A DNA stretch of 64,000 nucleotides. Origin: Streptomyces antimycoticus (GTDB lineage Bacteria; Actinomycetota; Actinomycetes; Streptomycetales; Streptomycetaceae). Shown here piece by piece: positions 63,481-64,000 of the stretch (the stretch's first letter is position 1; each line of letters starts with the position of its first letter). The notes under the pieces were generated by a model that was given only the letters and a program-made list of their open reading frames with translations, was not told the DNA's origin and made no database searches. The stretch is from assembly GCF_005405925.1 (NCBI RefSeq), contig NZ_BJHV01000001.1:372001-436000 (forward strand). Direction: 5' to 3'. The position numbers and the translations under genes were made by a program.

Positions 63481-64000
63481 TACTGGAAACCGGTAACGCG
63501 CCCCCTTCAAGTGTGGTTCACGATCTCGACTCTCGGGCGCATCCGCTGCAGGCACAACGGGCCACCGTGCCAGCACACGCAGCGAGCCTGAAGTCGTTTT
63601 CGCAGGGGGCGCGCCGCTGCCAGGCGCGGCCACAGCGCACAACGAACGGAGTGACCCGAGCCACTCAACCTTCGCTGCAGGAGGTCAGCGTTCACGCGGG
63701 TCGGGGCGCAGCAGCACCCGTTCACGCAGGTGGTGCTGCGGGCGTGCTCACGCGGTCCGCACCAGCTCCGCGTTCCGGCGCGACAGGGGGAACGTCGTGT
63801 GCGGGCCGGACATACATGTCATAGGCCAGGACCTGCCTGCCGCTGCCGCAGACCGGACTCCGCTCCCTCCTCGGTTTCTTGTAACTCCTCTAAAACTCAT
63901 GCGTTTCTTTGGAAACTCGCGCCGCATAAAACCTTCCCAATCACAACGCGCCATTGCGACCCCTCCATCACGCCCCGTACCTTCGGAGGTTCATTCATCC
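63481..64000. other. Right edge, no supported gene
   Basis: About 520 bases. The last 150 become AT-richer and contain GTTTC-TTTG-GAAAC, a short palindrome near 63902-63915. GGAGG at 63987 may be a ribosome site for a gene that starts past the window. I cannot support a gene inside. Confidence 0.4.

Noticed and set aside
63748..63954. Short minus-strand frame at the right edge
   Set aside because: No domain or ribosome site; it lies in a composition change that looks like an intergenic region.
1..64000. tRNA, rRNA, CRISPR arrays
   Set aside because: No cloverleaf ends, rRNA core or regularly spaced repeats were noticed by eye; a tRNAscan or CRISPR search was not possible.

Overview
The window is high-GC DNA with GTG starts, purine-rich ribosome sites, tightly overlapping operons and many IS remnants. 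It fits a Streptomyces chromosome. Positions 1-10658 hold a large part of a validamycin-type C7N-aminocyclitol cluster, which points to a Streptomyces hygroscopicus-like validamycin producer. Names and functions are assigned from protein family, motifs and order; no database search was run.

Layout. (1) 1-10658: divergent val operons. valK-valL-valM (minus strand; valM runs off the left edge) face valA-valB-valC-valD (plus strand) across a 1.7-kb, partly AT-rich control region. A decayed ValK-like gene lies between valC and valD. ValA cyclises sedoheptulose 7-phosphate, ValD epimerises, ValC phosphorylates, ValB makes the GDP-activated cyclitol, ValM aminates, and ValL makes the C-N bond. The last tailoring genes (valN, valG) are not in the window. 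(2) 10659-18906: an IS graveyard around one intact HAD phosphatase gene. It includes a 1241-bp element inserted into an older relative, and a broken FG-GAP protein gene. (3) 19040-36769: an unbroken run of minus-strand genes that reads like a catabolic island. It has an IclR regulator, an SDR, two complete ribose-type ABC importers, a succinate-semialdehyde-type dehydrogenase, a PRISE-like enone reductase, a class B flavin monooxygenase, an NmrA-like reductase, a frameshifted MarR gene, an ABM-domain protein and a split transketolase. The substrate is unknown. (4) 37045-39288: a GAF-SpoIIE-HATPase phosphatase. (5) 39521-47539: a MacB-like export operon, a lipoprotein, a two-component system with a clear candidate operator, and a secreted peptidase-like hydrolase. 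A 26-bp direct repeat brackets this block. (6) 47514-49093: an IS3 element inserted in an older transposase fragment. (7) 49302-52994: PfpI, VOC, beta-propeller, NTF2-like and LysR genes. (8) 53113-63480: IS-rich segment with an RraA fragment, a secreted beta-propeller, and a truncated Rhs/YD-repeat toxin gene. The Rhs tail carries a Hint domain, a likely ADP-ribosyltransferase toxin and an overlapping small gene that looks like its immunity partner. A truncated MFS gene follows.

Two almost identical 1241-bp IS copies in direct orientation (15514-16754 and 61958-63198) bracket regions 3-8. Several genes are broken by single-base losses in otherwise well-kept reading frames. Some of these may be sequence errors rather than true pseudogenes, and each is flagged.
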